A stretch of DNA of 64,000 nt from NCBI RefSeq assembly GCF_000685035.1, contig NZ_BAYB01000029.1, forward strand, positions 62,001-126,000, read 5' to 3'. This DNA comes from Paraburkholderia ferrariae NBRC 106233. GTDB taxonomy: Bacteria; Pseudomonadota; Gammaproteobacteria; Burkholderiales; Burkholderiaceae. Shown piece by piece: positions 25,502 through 36,347 of the stretch (positions are counted from its first letter, which is position 1; the number at the start of each line of letters is the position of its first letter). The notes beneath the pieces were generated by a model, which saw only the letters and a program-made list of their open reading frames with translations, was not told the DNA's origin and searched no databases. The translations under genes were made by a program, and so were the position numbers.

Positions 25502-26731
25502 TTAATGCGAGTGACGTGCGGCGCCGTTATTCGCGAGCAGAACGGCAAGGGCCGCGACCGCGCATGCGGTCATCACGCCGGTCATGCCCAGCAAGCCCAG
25601 CTTCGGAAACAGGATAGCCACGAGCGAACTGGATGCCGCGCCGAAGAGCATTTGCACGGAAGTCAGCAGGCCGCCTGCGGCGCCGGCCAGTTGGGGCAGC
25701 GGTTCGAGCGCCCCGCGCGCGGCGCTCGGCGCGGCGAGCCCGAAGCAGAACGTGCTGGCGACGAGCAGCGGCAGGACGGTGGCGACCGAAACCCGGCCCA
25801 GCGTTTCCAGCACGATCAATCCTGCACCTGCGAGCGCAGCCAGCGTGACAGCCAGCATCAACAGCCGCGCCGACGAGACACCATGCCTTGCAAGGAAACC
25901 GTTGATGGTTGCACCAGCAACGATACCGGAACCCGTGGTCGCGAAGATCGCGGCGTAGGCGGGCGAACTCACGTGCATCAAAGCGAGGAACACGAGCGGC
26001 GAGCCCGCCACGTAGGCGAACATCCAGCCGAAGCCCAGTCCGTTGAGCAGGATATGCACCGTGATAGGCCGGTTGCGCAGGACCGTTGCATAGTCGCGGC
26101 AAAGACGCGCAAGGGAGAACGTGCTGCGCGCGGTGCGCGACGACTCCTGCAGTTGCGTCCACGTGGCGAGCGTGCAGAGCAGTCCGCATGCGGCCATCAC
26201 GGCGTAAATGCCGCGCCAGTGAACGGCGGCGAGTAGCGCGACGCCGATCGAAGGCGCCAGTACCGGCGCGACATTGGCCACGACGGTAATCGATGCGATG
26301 CGCCGCTGCATGGGTACGCCCTTGAACAGGTCGCGCACGATCGCGAGCGCCATCGTCATGCCGGCACCCGCGCCGAGGCCCTGGGCGAAACGGGCGAACA
26401 GCAGCGCGTCGATGGTGGGGGCGAGGGCGGCGAGCAGTCCGCCCGCGGTGAACATCGAGAGGCCGAGCAGCAACATGGGCTTGCGGCCGTAGGCGTCGGA
26501 GAGCGGCCCGTAGCCGAGCGGTCCGATCACGAAGCCGGCCATGAACAGACTCAGCGTGAAGCCCGCCTGGCTGCTCGTGGCATGCAGCGTGTCCCCGATA
26601 TCGACGAGGGCAGGCAGCGCCATGTCGATCGAGATCGGCGGAAGGGCCGCAAGGGTTCCGAGGAAAACCGCAAAGACGATCGAGTCGGGTTTGAGGAGAG
26701 ACGGGTTCATGGCGTCCGGCGCTTGAGGCAT
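25502..26731 (-). CDS. MFS drug-resistance transporter, Bcr/CflA type
   Basis: 409 residues with 12 predicted membrane segments; ATG at 26729-26731, a second ATG 7 codons in is equally possible. The N-terminal SIDMALPAL and the loop 2-3 signature GPLSDAYGRKPMLLLG are characteristic of the Bcr/CflA drug:H+ antiporters, as is GAGAGMTMALAIVRDLF in helix 5 (motif C region). Expected to export small toxic compounds across the inner membrane. No regulator is adjacent. Confidence 0.85.
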   Translation of the reverse strand: MPQAPDAMNPSLLKPDSIVFAVFLGTLAALPPISIDMALPALVDIGDTLHATSSQAGFTLSLFMAGFVIGPLGYGPLSDAYGRKPMLLLGLSMFTAGGLLAALAPTIDALLFARFAQGLGAGAGMTMALAIVRDLFKGVPMQRRIASITVVANVAPVLAPSIGVALLAAVHWRGIYAVMAACGLLCTLATWTQLQESSRTARSTFSLARLCRDYATVLRNRPITVHILLNGLGFGWMFAYVAGSPLVFLALMHVSSPAYAAIFATTGSGIVAGATINGFLARHGVSSARLLMLAVTLAALAGAGLIVLETLGRVSVATVLPLLVASTFCFGLAAPSAARGALEPLPQLAGAAGGLLTSVQMLFGAASSSLVAILFPKLGLLGMTGVMTACAVAALAVLLANNGAARHSH

Positions 26732-26906
26732 TTCATGAGTTTCGATGGCTGACGCTCATGATAAGGGGGCGGCGGACCGCTATTCAGTCATCTGCTTTTG
26801 AATACCGGACAGATTTTGGGGGCAAGGTTATGTTTGCACGTCCGCCGATTGAACCGACTCGCGAACCTCCCGAACGGCGAGGTCCGCGAAAATCGGGCTG
26901 CTGTAC

Positions 26907-28187
26907 TCAGCTTGCCTTGCTTGCGAGGCCCTGCCGTTTGCCGGGATTCAGCGCAATCGGCGCGCTGGTGCGCTCGCCATCCACGAGTTGCGCGACGGCC
27001 TCAGCCGTTGCCGCCGAAAGCGTCCAGCCCAGGTGTCCATGCCCCGTGTTGTAGAAGATATTGCGTTGCCGTCCAGCGCCCACTTTCGGCAGCATGCCCG
27101 GCAGCATCGGGCGCAGTCCGGCCCACGGAATCACGCGCGAGGTGGACATGCCCGGAAAATGCCTGCGGGTCCAGTTGACGAGCGGCTCGATCCGGTCTGC
27201 GCGGATATCGCGATTCATGCCGTTCAGTTCCGCCGTGCCCGCAACGCGGAAGCGATCGGCACCCAGCCGGCTCGTGACGATCTTGGCGCTGTCGTCGAGC
27301 AGGCTGACCCACGGCGCCGCTTTCCGGCTCGCTTCGTCATCGAGGCAAACCGTGATCGAGTAGCCCTTCACGGGGTACACGTTGACGTGGTCGCCCACAT
27401 ACGCCGCCAGTGCGCGGCTGCCCACGCCGGCGCAGATCACTACGCGATCGAAGTGCTCCGTGTCCGTTTGCCCTTCGCGCTGCGCGGTAACGGCAAGCGT
27501 TCCGTCTGCAGATTCGGCGATGCTTTGCACGCTCGTGTCGTAGCGAAACTCCACGCCGAGACGAACGCACGCTTGCGCCAAGCCGCGCGTGAACTTGTGG
27601 ATATCGCCGGTGGAATCGGATGCGGTGAAAAAGCCGCCGTGAAACTGGCCGTGAAGGGCCGGTTCGAGCGCACGTATTTCGTCGGGCGTGACCGGTTGCC
27701 GGTCGAGACCGCCCTCGCGCAGCAGCGCGTTCACTTTCGTGGCGGTTTCGAACTCGCGGCGCGTTGCATAGAAGTGCAAAATACCGCGCTTTTCGAGGTC
27801 GAAGTCGATGCCTTCGCGCTCCGCGATAGAAAAGAGGTGTTCGCGCGCGGCGATGGCGAGGCGCACGGTTTCGATCGTGTTGTCGCGGTAGTGCGGAATT
27901 TGCCGCAGAAACTCGCCGATCCAGCTGTACTTGTGCCAGCCCGGCTTCGGGTTCATCAGGAGCGGCGCGTCGCGCCGGAACATCCAGCGCAGCCCTTTGA
28001 GCACCGTGGCGCGGCTGTTCCACACCTCGGCATTGCTGGCGGAAAGCTGGCCGCCGTTGGCGAACGAGGTTTCCATGGCCGCGTAGCGGTGGCGTTCGAG
28101 AACGGTGACGCGGCAACCGCGGCGGGCAAGGGCGTAAGCGGTCGTGACGCCGGTAATGCCGGCGCCAATGATGGCGATTCGTGACAT
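26907..28187 (-). CDS. dadA: FAD-dependent amino acid dehydrogenase (DadA-like), glycine-riboswitch controlled
   Basis: 426 residues from the ATG at 28185-28187; a further ATG lies 8 codons upstream. The FAD Rossmann motif IAIIGAGITGVTTAYALARRG is at the very start, and the layout (NGGQLSASNAEVWN, PKPGWHKYSWIGEFL, and near the end NTGHGHLGWTLS) is that of DadA, the membrane-associated small subunit of D-amino-acid dehydrogenase. It oxidises a D-amino acid (or glycine/sarcosine in relatives) to the 2-oxo acid. A tandem glycine riboswitch precedes it, so glycine itself or a metabolite linked to glycine may be the physiological substrate. The alanine racemase partner DadX is not adjacent. Confidence 0.82.
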   Translation of the reverse strand: MSRIAIIGAGITGVTTAYALARRGCRVTVLERHRYAAMETSFANGGQLSASNAEVWNSRATVLKGLRWMFRRDAPLLMNPKPGWHKYSWIGEFLRQIPHYRDNTIETVRLAIAAREHLFSIAEREGIDFDLEKRGILHFYATRREFETATKVNALLREGGLDRQPVTPDEIRALEPALHGQFHGGFFTASDSTGDIHKFTRGLAQACVRLGVEFRYDTSVQSIAESADGTLAVTAQREGQTDTEHFDRVVICAGVGSRALAAYVGDHVNVYPVKGYSITVCLDDEASRKAAPWVSLLDDSAKIVTSRLGADRFRVAGTAELNGMNRDIRADRIEPLVNWTRRHFPGMSTSRVIPWAGLRPMLPGMLPKVGAGRQRNIFYNTGHGHLGWTLSAATAEAVAQLVDGERTSAPIALNPGKRQGLASKAS

Positions 28188-28245
28188 GACATGTCCAGTG
28201 GTGTTGAGCATTGCCGGCCGATCTGTACCGGCGCCAATGCCCCAT

Positions 28246-28416
28246 CTGTCCATGTACCTGAGAGTTTCGCCTGCCGACCGGCTGTGGTGGCAGGCTCCCC
28301 TTCGGTGGGCGCGTGCTGCGCCGCTCTCCAGATGTTCCCGCTGCACGGTCCTTTTGCCTGAGAGTTTCCGGGGCGGTTGCTCCGTCGGCGTCGTCCCGAT
28401 GGACGATCTCTCCCGT
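28246..28416 (-). promoter_or_regulatory. Tandem glycine riboswitch (gcvT element)
   Basis: Two aptamers on the minus strand. The first (about 28416 to 28346) starts with CGGGAGAGA and ends with ACTCTCAGGCAAAAGGACCG; the second (about 28333 to 28246) starts with TCTGGAGAGCGG, contains CCACCGAAGGGGAGCCTGCC and ends with ACTCTCAGGTACATGGACAGA. The paired GGAGAG...ACTCTCAGG cores and the short linker are hallmarks of the cooperative glycine riboswitch. The DadA-like start is about 60 bases downstream. Family elements are usually glycine-activated; the expression platform here was not resolved. Confidence 0.92.
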
Positions 28417-28437
28417 GCTGCGTCGTAGAACAGCGCA

Positions 28438-28466
28438 AGACTACCTGTTCAAATCGGTCACGGCAA
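28438..28466 (-). promoter_or_regulatory. Putative sigma70 promoter of the riboswitch leader
   Basis: Minus strand TTGCCG, 17-base spacer, TAGTCT, placing the transcription start about 10-15 bases before the first aptamer. Confidence 0.5.
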
Positions 28467-28717
28467 GCATTTTCCTGGGGCGCCGGCGGCGGGGGCGGTC
28501 AGCCTGGGTCGGCGGTTCAGGACAGCGCGAGAGCACCAGGATAGATCGTCATCCTGATCGATTGCGCCTTTGAGCATGTCGGACGGCTGTACGCCGAAGA
28601 GCTTTCGACAGTCCGGCACGAACTGGCAGCGGTGCCAGGAGCCCCATGCCGCCACCCCGTCCCGAACGGATTTCGCGTCGTGCCGGGTACGCCGCAGATC
28701 GCGGCGCTCGTCGCGCC

Positions 28718-29953
28718 TCAGGACTTCGCGCGCTGCGCCATCCAGCGGCGGTACTGGCGGGTGCGGCACGCGGTAGCCATTTGCTGCTGGATCAGCGCCC
28801 GCAGCGGCGAGACGCGAGGATCAGGAGTCCTGCCGAGACTGAGCTTGCGCAACTGGAACTTGACCGTGACCATATTGGCGAGCGAGGCGAGCGTTTTGTT
28901 CTTCCACGTGATGGGCGCGAGAGCCGGCGCGCTGTCCTTGCCGGTGCGCCAGTCGCGCGGCAGATTCGGGTCGATGGCGAGCGCGGTGCCGATGCCCACC
29001 ATGTCCACCCCGCTTTCGATCACCTGCTCGGCCACGGGCCGGCGCCGGATGCCGCCCGTGACCATCACGGGCATCGCTGCGACCTTGCGGATGTCGCGAG
29101 CGAACTCCACGAAATAGGCTTCGCGCGCGAGCGTGCGGCCATCGCGCGCGTCGCCCTGCATGGCCGGCGCTTCGTAGCTGCCGCCCGAGAGTTCGACCAG
29201 ATCCACGCCCAGACCGTTGAGGAGCACGACTACCTGCTTCGCGTCGTCCGCACTGAATCCGCCGCGCTGGAAGTCGGCGGAGTTGAGCTTGACCGCCACG
29301 GCGAACTGCGCCGACACCACCGCGCGCACCGCCTTGACGATTTCCAGCAACAGGCGCGCGCGGTTCTCGAGCGCGCCGCCCCATTCGTCCGTGCGCTGGT
29401 TCGTGAGCGGAGAGAGAAACTGGCTCAGCAAATAGCCGTGGGCCGCGTGAATCTCCACGCCGCTGAAGCCCGCCATCTCGCCCAACCGCGCCGTGCGGGC
29501 AAAGCGCTGGATGACCTCTTCGATCATGGCCTGCGTCATCGCGCGCGGCGTGCCGAAGTGTCGGGACATCTTGCCGAGCGCGAGCGGCACCGCGGAAGGC
29601 GCCCACGTTTCCTGCCCGAGGTTGGACTGCATCTGGCGGCCGGGGTGATTGATCTGCAGCCAGAACTGCGCGCCCCGGGAGCGGCCGATGCGCGCCCACT
29701 GCCCGAATGCGTTCAGATGTGTGTCGTCCTCCAGCACCACGCCGCCCGGGCCGGTCATGGCGCGGCTATCCACCATCACGTTGCCGCTGATGAGGAGGCC
29801 CGCACCGCCTTTCGCCCATGCATCGTAAAGACGCATGAGCGGCGCGGAAGGCGCGTGGTTGGCGTCCGCCATGTTTTCTTCCATGGCGGCCTTGGCGATG
29901 CGGTTCGAAATCGTCGAACCGTTGGGAAGCGTCAGCTTGTCGAACACGTTCAT
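28718..29953 (-). CDS. NADH:flavin oxidoreductase/OYE-like enzyme, putative MerR-regulon member
   Basis: 411 residues. The ATG at 29951-29953 is chosen because GAGG lies 7 bases upstream; the ATG two codons earlier would be too close to it. FMN barrel with SNRIAKAAMEENMAD, QINHPGRQM, the HAAHGYLLSQFLSPLTNQRTDEW block and MVTGGIRRR, VDMVGIGTALAIDP. The absence of a C-terminal 4Fe-4S/flavodoxin part makes it a short OYE-like enzyme, different in subgroup from the NemA-like gene at 16461. Its promoter has a 19-base spacer with an internal dyad, as in MerR-controlled genes. Confidence 0.82.
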   Translation of the reverse strand: MNVFDKLTLPNGSTISNRIAKAAMEENMADANHAPSAPLMRLYDAWAKGGAGLLISGNVMVDSRAMTGPGGVVLEDDTHLNAFGQWARIGRSRGAQFWLQINHPGRQMQSNLGQETWAPSAVPLALGKMSRHFGTPRAMTQAMIEEVIQRFARTARLGEMAGFSGVEIHAAHGYLLSQFLSPLTNQRTDEWGGALENRARLLLEIVKAVRAVVSAQFAVAVKLNSADFQRGGFSADDAKQVVVLLNGLGVDLVELSGGSYEAPAMQGDARDGRTLAREAYFVEFARDIRKVAAMPVMVTGGIRRRPVAEQVIESGVDMVGIGTALAIDPNLPRDWRTGKDSAPALAPITWKNKTLASLANMVTVKFQLRKLSLGRTPDPRVSPLRALIQQQMATACRTRQYRRWMAQRAKS

Positions 29954-29980
29954 GGGCATACCTCACTGGATCGTGTTCCG

Positions 29981-30011
29981 ACTTTAAGGTTAAAGCTAAC
30001 TTGAATGTCAA
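29981..30011 (-). promoter_or_regulatory. MerR-type promoter with 19-bp spacer (site A)
   Basis: Minus strand TTGACA, a 19-base spacer TTCAAGTTAGCTTTAACCT, then TAAAGT. The spacer contains the imperfect dyad GTTA-n4-TAAC. A 19-base spacer is too long for sigma70 alone and is the mark of MerR-family activation by DNA underwinding. The expected start site leaves a leader of about 20 bases before the OYE-like gene. Confidence 0.75.
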
Positions 30012-30050
30012 CGGCTTTTTGCGCAGCGTTTTCGAGGGGACACTCGAATG

Positions 30051-30081
30051 AAAAAGGGCAAGCGGTTTGACCCGCTTGCCC
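30051..30081 (-). terminator. Intrinsic terminator of katG
   Basis: Minus strand GGGCAAGCGG, 6-base loop, CCGCTTGCCC, then TTTTT. It lies 30 bases after the katG stop and insulates katG from the MerR-type promoter just beyond. Confidence 0.88.
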
Positions 30082-30110
30082 TGCTTCAAAGATCAATCGC
30101 GCGCGATCGC

Positions 30111-32369
<2,259 letters not shown>

Positions 32370-32860
32370 GAGCACCTCCATGAGGGGATGTAATGATTGT
32401 GTCGTCGTGCACGGCGGGCGTACCCGGGCCTTGCTGCGCCCGTGGCGCCCATCGTGCAAACGTGAAATTGCAATGCCTTGAGCGCATTGACTGCGGCGCT
32501 TTTGCGGCTGCGCTTTTGCTGCGGTTTTGGCTTTGTGATGACCGCAGCTTCACTATAGGGAAGATCGTCTGCAAACTGAATTTGGCAGTGACAATGTCTT
32601 CGATAGAGCGCGCCTAAGTCACCTGAATCACGCAGCCGGGGCAATGCAACTTGCCAACGCGAACGCTAACACGGGTGGGCGCCGTCGCGCTTTGACAGTG
32701 CCGTTCCCGCGCGGGGCGGGCGCGAGCAGTGGGTGGCCTGGGAGCACGCATTCGGCGGGGGATCGGCCGGCGGATGCCGGGCTGTTGCGCCCGGCATCCG
32801 CGGCATCCGCGGCATCCGGGGCGGCTGTTGGCGACCGGCCGGCCACGCGTCACCCGCCGG
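32370..32860. other. Intergenic: katG upstream region with small GC repeat
   Basis: About 490 bases between two leftward genes. The 32540-32610 part is less GC-rich and probably holds the katG promoter (TATAGT-like sequences on the minus strand). Around 32790-32822 the unit GGCATCCGC occurs three times in tandem. No gene called. Confidence 0.45.
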
Positions 32861-33691
32861 TTAGCCGCGAATGAACGCGAGCAGATCGGCGTTGATCGTC
32901 TCGGCCTGGGTGGTGGGCATGCCGTGCGGGAAACCCGCATAGGTCTTGAGCGTGCCGTTCTTCAGCAGCTTGGCCGAGAGCGGGCCGGAGTCCGCATAAG
33001 GGACGATCTGATCGTCGTCGCCGTGCATGACGAGCACGGGGATCGAGATGCGCTTCAGGTCTTCGGTGAAGTCGGTCTGGGAGAACGCGACAATGCCGTC
33101 GTAATGCGCCTTGGCGCCGCCCATCATGCCCTGGCGCCACCAGTTCCAGATAACGCCCGCCTCCGGCTTCGCACCCGGGCGGTTGTAACCGTAGAAAGGT
33201 CCGGCCGGCACGTCGTGATAGAACTGCGCGCGGTTCGCCGCGAGCTGGGCCTGCAGGTCGTCGAAAACCGACTTGGGGAGGCCGCCCGGATTGGCCTCGG
33301 TCTTCAGCATCAACGGCGGCACGGCGCTGATGAGCACGCCCTTGGCCACGCGGTCTTCGCCATGGCGCGCGATGTAGTGCGCGACCTCGCCGCCGCCCGT
33401 GGAATGGCCTACGTGCACCGCGCCCTGCACGCCCAGATGGTTCACGACGGCGGCGACGTCGTCGGCGTAGTGATCCATGTCGTGGCCGTCCCAGACCTGG
33501 GTGGAGCGGCCATGCCCGCGGCGGTCATGCGCCACCACGCGATAGCCGTGCGCGAGGAAGAAGAGCATCTGGGCGTCCCAGTCGTCGGCGCTGAGCGGCC
33601 AGCCGTGATGGAAGAAGATCACCTGCGCGTCGCGCGGACCCCAGTCTTTGTAGAAGATATCCACACCGTCCTTCGTTGTGACGAATCCCAT
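32861..33691 (-). CDS. Alpha/beta hydrolase, non-haem haloperoxidase/arylesterase type
   Basis: 276 residues, the usual length. Ser-Asp-His hydrolase: oxyanion region FFHHGWPLSADDWD, nucleophile elbow HVGHSTGGGE, acid in LVMHGDDDQIVPY and His in AGFPHGMPTTQAETINADLL. The start MGFVTTKDGVDIFYKDWGP is typical of the cofactor-free haloperoxidase family. Natural substrates of the family are mostly unknown esters or peracids. A promoter with a 19-base spacer, matching the neighbouring MerR-type site, is found 136 bases upstream. Confidence 0.88.
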   Translation of the reverse strand: MGFVTTKDGVDIFYKDWGPRDAQVIFFHHGWPLSADDWDAQMLFFLAHGYRVVAHDRRGHGRSTQVWDGHDMDHYADDVAAVVNHLGVQGAVHVGHSTGGGEVAHYIARHGEDRVAKGVLISAVPPLMLKTEANPGGLPKSVFDDLQAQLAANRAQFYHDVPAGPFYGYNRPGAKPEAGVIWNWWRQGMMGGAKAHYDGIVAFSQTDFTEDLKRISIPVLVMHGDDDQIVPYADSGPLSAKLLKNGTLKTYAGFPHGMPTTQAETINADLLAFIRG

Positions 33692-33826
33692 GTTCGCTTC
33701 TCCGGTAAGGGGGCAACGGAAACCCGGCAGGCATGTTTTCCCCGGTGAATGGCGTGAGCGCCGCGCGGCATGCTCGAATCGTTTGAAAACGTTGAGCCTA
33801 CGCGTGGCATTGCGGCACGCCGTACC

Positions 33827-33857
33827 ACTCTAGAATTTAAATTAAGGTTGAAGTCAA
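33827..33857 (-). promoter_or_regulatory. Possible MerR-type promoter of the hydrolase gene (site C)
   Basis: Minus strand TTGACT, 19-base spacer, TAGAGT; the -10 is identical to that of site B. The spacer begins with the half-site TCAACCT but its other half is poor, so it is a weaker candidate than sites A and B. Confidence 0.5.
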
Positions 33858-33924
33858 TATTTTTTTCAGGTGCCTCATGAGCGCGGTTTCAGTCTCTATT
33901 TGCATCGTGGCGCATCGTGCGCTC

Positions 33925-33955
33925 TTGACCTTCAGGTTGAGTTCAACCTTAGAGT
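33925..33955 (+). promoter_or_regulatory. MerR-type promoter with 19-bp spacer and perfect dyad (site B)
   Basis: TTGACC, 19-base spacer TTCAGGTTGAGTTCAACCT, TAGAGT. The spacer contains a perfect dyad AGGTTGA-GT-TCAACCT. It lies about 57 bases before the acetoacetate-decarboxylase-like gene, with the MerR gene next in line, so MerR probably activates this operon and its own synthesis. Confidence 0.8.
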
Positions 33956-34011
33956 GAAGACCATCGGTTGCCGCGAGGCATGGGTCAATCAACGGAAAAG
34001 GGGCGGCGAAT

Positions 34012-34923
34012 ATGGACAGGGCGCTTACTGAGGTCGAATTCGGATCGTACAAGGTGGCGGTTCCCGCGGGCGGCTACTACGACCGCTTCCGGATGAACCC
34101 GAATCTCGACGAGGTGGCGCGCGATCCTGCCGCCGGCAACATCGACTATTTCAGAAGGATACCGAAGCATCTTGTGGAGTCGAGAGTCGGACCCGCATGG
34201 GCGCCCAACTTCTACTACCGCACGAGCAACGTGCAGTTGTTGATGCTCGCGCCGCTCGCCCGCCTGCGGGCAGCGCTGCCCGTGCCGCTCGAACCGCTGC
34301 GGGCATTCCCGGGCTATGGGCTGGTGGCGCTGACCTTCTTCTCGTACGCGGTTTGCGATAACGACCCGTACGATGAAGTGTCCGTTGCGGTAGTGATCCG
34401 GCGGCCTGGCGCGCGCGGGTCCGCTGCGCTGGAGCTGCGCGATTCCATGCGGCGGCGCAGTTTCTTTGCCCACGTGCTGGCGCTGCCCGTCACCACCGAG
34501 ATTGCGCGCGTGCGCGGGGTACATGGCTACCAGTTGCCCAAGTGGCGCGCTGCGATCGATCTGAAACTCGGTGCCGACGTTAGTGCCCGTATCGATGCGC
34601 CGGACGGCACGCCGGATCTGCTCCTGAGCGCGCCGCTGCCGACCATGCGCCACGTCGCGCCCCAATCGCATATGGGAACGACCACCATGGTCAACCTGAT
34701 CGACGGGCAATGGCATCAGACCTCGGTTCAGACCAATACGCTCTCGTTCGCCCAGCGCATTTTTCCGCGCAATGTGAAGCTGCTGCGCGGCGGCGGCCCG
34801 CTGAGCCAGTTGCTCGACGGGCTGGGCGCCGCGACCGCGCTTCGCTTCGACGTGGTGAAGGACGCTCAGGTGGTGCTGAATCTGCCGGCACCGCTAAAGG
34901 CGTTCGACGATGCGCGAAGGTGA
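34012..34923 (+). CDS. Acetoacetate decarboxylase-superfamily protein
   Basis: 303 residues. The region FPGYGLVALTFFSYAVCDNDPYDEVSVAVV followed by RGVHGYQLPKW matches the ADC fold, with a lysine (LPKW) where ADC has its Schiff-base Lys after the glycine-rich turn. The family includes true acetoacetate decarboxylases and enzymes or binding proteins with other jobs. Genes nearby (OYE, hydrolase, MerR) point to a detoxification role rather than ketone-body metabolism. Activity is inferred only. Confidence 0.7.
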   Translation: MDRALTEVEFGSYKVAVPAGGYYDRFRMNPNLDEVARDPAAGNIDYFRRIPKHLVESRVGPAWAPNFYYRTSNVQLLMLAPLARLRAALPVPLEPLRAFPGYGLVALTFFSYAVCDNDPYDEVSVAVVIRRPGARGSAALELRDSMRRRSFFAHVLALPVTTEIARVRGVHGYQLPKWRAAIDLKLGADVSARIDAPDGTPDLLLSAPLPTMRHVAPQSHMGTTTMVNLIDGQWHQTSVQTNTLSFAQRIFPRNVKLLRGGGPLSQLLDGLGAATALRFDVVKDAQVVLNLPAPLKAFDDARR

Positions 34924-35023
34924 ACGGGATGTTAAGGTGAAGGGCGGCAGCGCACTGGCATGCACGGGTATTGCGCCGGGCAGCGAGGCCGAACGTCGGC
35001 CTGAATCGCGGAGCATGGGCAAC

Positions 35024-35506
35024 ATGAAGATTGGAGAACTGGCGGAGCGCACGGGCCTCGCCGCGTCGCGCATTCGCTTCTACGAGGAAATTGGCCTCCT
35101 GAAGGTCGAACGGGAGTCGAACGGCTACCGCACCTACCCGCCGGAAGCGGTCATGGTGCTCGACCTGATCGCGGCCGCACAGAAGGCGGGCTTCAGCCTC
35201 GACGAAATTCGCATGCTGGTGCCGCACGACATGGCGCAATGGCAGCACGGCGTGCTGCTCGACACGTTGCGCCGCAAGGTGCAGGACATCGAGGCGCTGG
35301 AGGCGCGGCTCGCGCAGAGCAAGGCACAACTCGTCGCGCTCATGGCGGAAATCGAGGCCAGGCCCGATGAAATCGATTGTGCTGCCAACGCGAAGCGGGT
35401 GCTCTCGCGCATCCGCTCCGGCGAGATCGGCCGCCCGACGCTCGCAGCGGGCGACGTCAAGACCCTGAGCCGGTCAAGCCGGCGCCGGCCGGCGCGCTCG
35501 GGCTAG
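35024..35506 (+). CDS. MerR-family transcriptional regulator
   Basis: 160 residues from the ATG at 35024 (GGAG 10 bases upstream). N-terminal winged HTH MKIGELAERTGLAASRIRFYEEIGLL, then a YRTYPPEAV hinge and the long dimerisation helix at about 80-120. It carries a single Cys (IDCAANAK), so it is neither SoxR (four Cys, 2Fe-2S) nor a metal sensor of the MerR/CueR type; the short C-terminal region gives little space for a drug-binding domain. 100 bases downstream of the ADC-like gene and probably cotranscribed with it. Confidence 0.85.
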   Translation: MKIGELAERTGLAASRIRFYEEIGLLKVERESNGYRTYPPEAVMVLDLIAAAQKAGFSLDEIRMLVPHDMAQWQHGVLLDTLRRKVQDIEALEARLAQSKAQLVALMAEIEARPDEIDCAANAKRVLSRIRSGEIGRPTLAAGDVKTLSRSSRRRPARSG

Positions 35507-35598
35507 GGGCATTCTGCCGCACCTCGCTGCACCGTTAGGGGAATGACATTCTGTCGCGTTACCATCCCCCGAAAACCGTGTATATGGGGAGCCTGCAA

Positions 35599-36033
35599 AT
35601 GAAATACGAAAATGCCCTTCAACGGGCGATCAAGGTGCGCCTCGAGCGCGCCATGGAACTCGCCGAACTCTTCGGCCTGTTCATTATCGGCATTGGCACC
35701 GTTGCGGCCATGGGAACCCTGATCTGGCACATGGTGCAGTCGGATGGCGTGACCCTGACCGATCTCCTGCTCATGTTCCTCTACCTCGAAGTGTTCGCGA
35801 TGGTGGGGCAATACCTCAAGGCAGGCCAGTTGCCGGTGCGCTTTCCGCTCTACATTGCGATGGTCTCGATCGCACGGGACCTCATCCTGCGCGCGGGTTC
35901 GAATTCGGAACTTCACCTGCTGGCGTCTTCGGGCGCCATCGTGCTGATCGCGCTAGGAGTACTGATGATTCGCTACGGGCAGGCCAGGTATCCGAGCAAT
36001 CCCGAAGAGCGTCGCGCCGAAGATGCGAAGTAG
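35599..36033 (+). CDS. psiE: PsiE-family (phosphate-starvation-inducible) membrane protein
   Basis: 144 residues; the ATG at 35599 is preferred because GGGAG precedes it by 7 bases, although in-frame GTG and ATG codons exist at 35578 and 35584. Four membrane segments: ELAELFGLFIIGIGTVAAMG, TDLLLMFLYLEVFAMVGQYL, FPLYIAMVSIARDLIL and AIVLIALGVLMIRYG. The pattern is that of PsiE. Function unknown; in E. coli it is induced by phosphate limitation. Confidence 0.8.
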   Translation: MKYENALQRAIKVRLERAMELAELFGLFIIGIGTVAAMGTLIWHMVQSDGVTLTDLLLMFLYLEVFAMVGQYLKAGQLPVRFPLYIAMVSIARDLILRAGSNSELHLLASSGAIVLIALGVLMIRYGQARYPSNPEERRAEDAK

Positions 36034-36089
36034 GTACGAAATAAGCGTGAAGTCGGCGCGGGCCACATCAGTACCGCCTTTGCGCGTTG

Positions 36090-36347
36090 TCACTGCACGA
36101 AGTTCGAGTAGGCCGGATCTACGCGCGCTTCGTGCGTACGCTGTGCCGCGACCGAAGCCCGGTCGCCGGGCGCCTGCGGATACGAGGTCTTTTCGTCGGC
36201 CGACGTCGTGCCGTTGAGGAACGAGCGGTAGAGATCGGCGCGAACCTGCTCGCGGGTCAGGCCCTGCGAGGTGGTTTGAGCGTGGGCGCCTGCCGCGAGC
36301 AGCGCAGTCGTTGCGGTAAGCAGAACAGCGGCGAGAGTACGTTTCAT
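36090..36347 (-). CDS. DUF4148 family small exported protein
   Basis: 85 residues; AAGGTGG precedes the ATG at 36345-36347. Signal peptide MKRTLAAVLLTATTALLAAG ending at AHA, then GLTREQVRADLYRSFLNGT and a YP-containing tail, the DUF4148 pattern. Periplasmic; unknown function. Confidence 0.75.
   Translation of the reverse strand: MKRTLAAVLLTATTALLAAGAHAQTTSQGLTREQVRADLYRSFLNGTTSADEKTSYPQAPGDRASVAAQRTHEARVDPAYSNFVQ

Noticed and set aside
16461..29953. The two OYE genes as recent duplicates
   Set aside because: They belong to different OYE subgroups with different motifs and regulators; only the fold is shared.
32540..32610. OxyR binding site upstream of katG
   Set aside because: Some CTAT/ATAG elements are present but their spacing does not fit the OxyR consensus; not called.
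32790..32822. Short tandem repeat (GGCATCCGC units) as start of a CRISPR or satellite
   Set aside because: Only three 9-base units without spacers; ordinary GC slippage.
35024..35506. SoxR as identity of the MerR regulator
   Set aside because: The dyads resemble SoxR boxes, but the protein has one Cys and lacks the four-Cys cluster needed for the 2Fe-2S centre.
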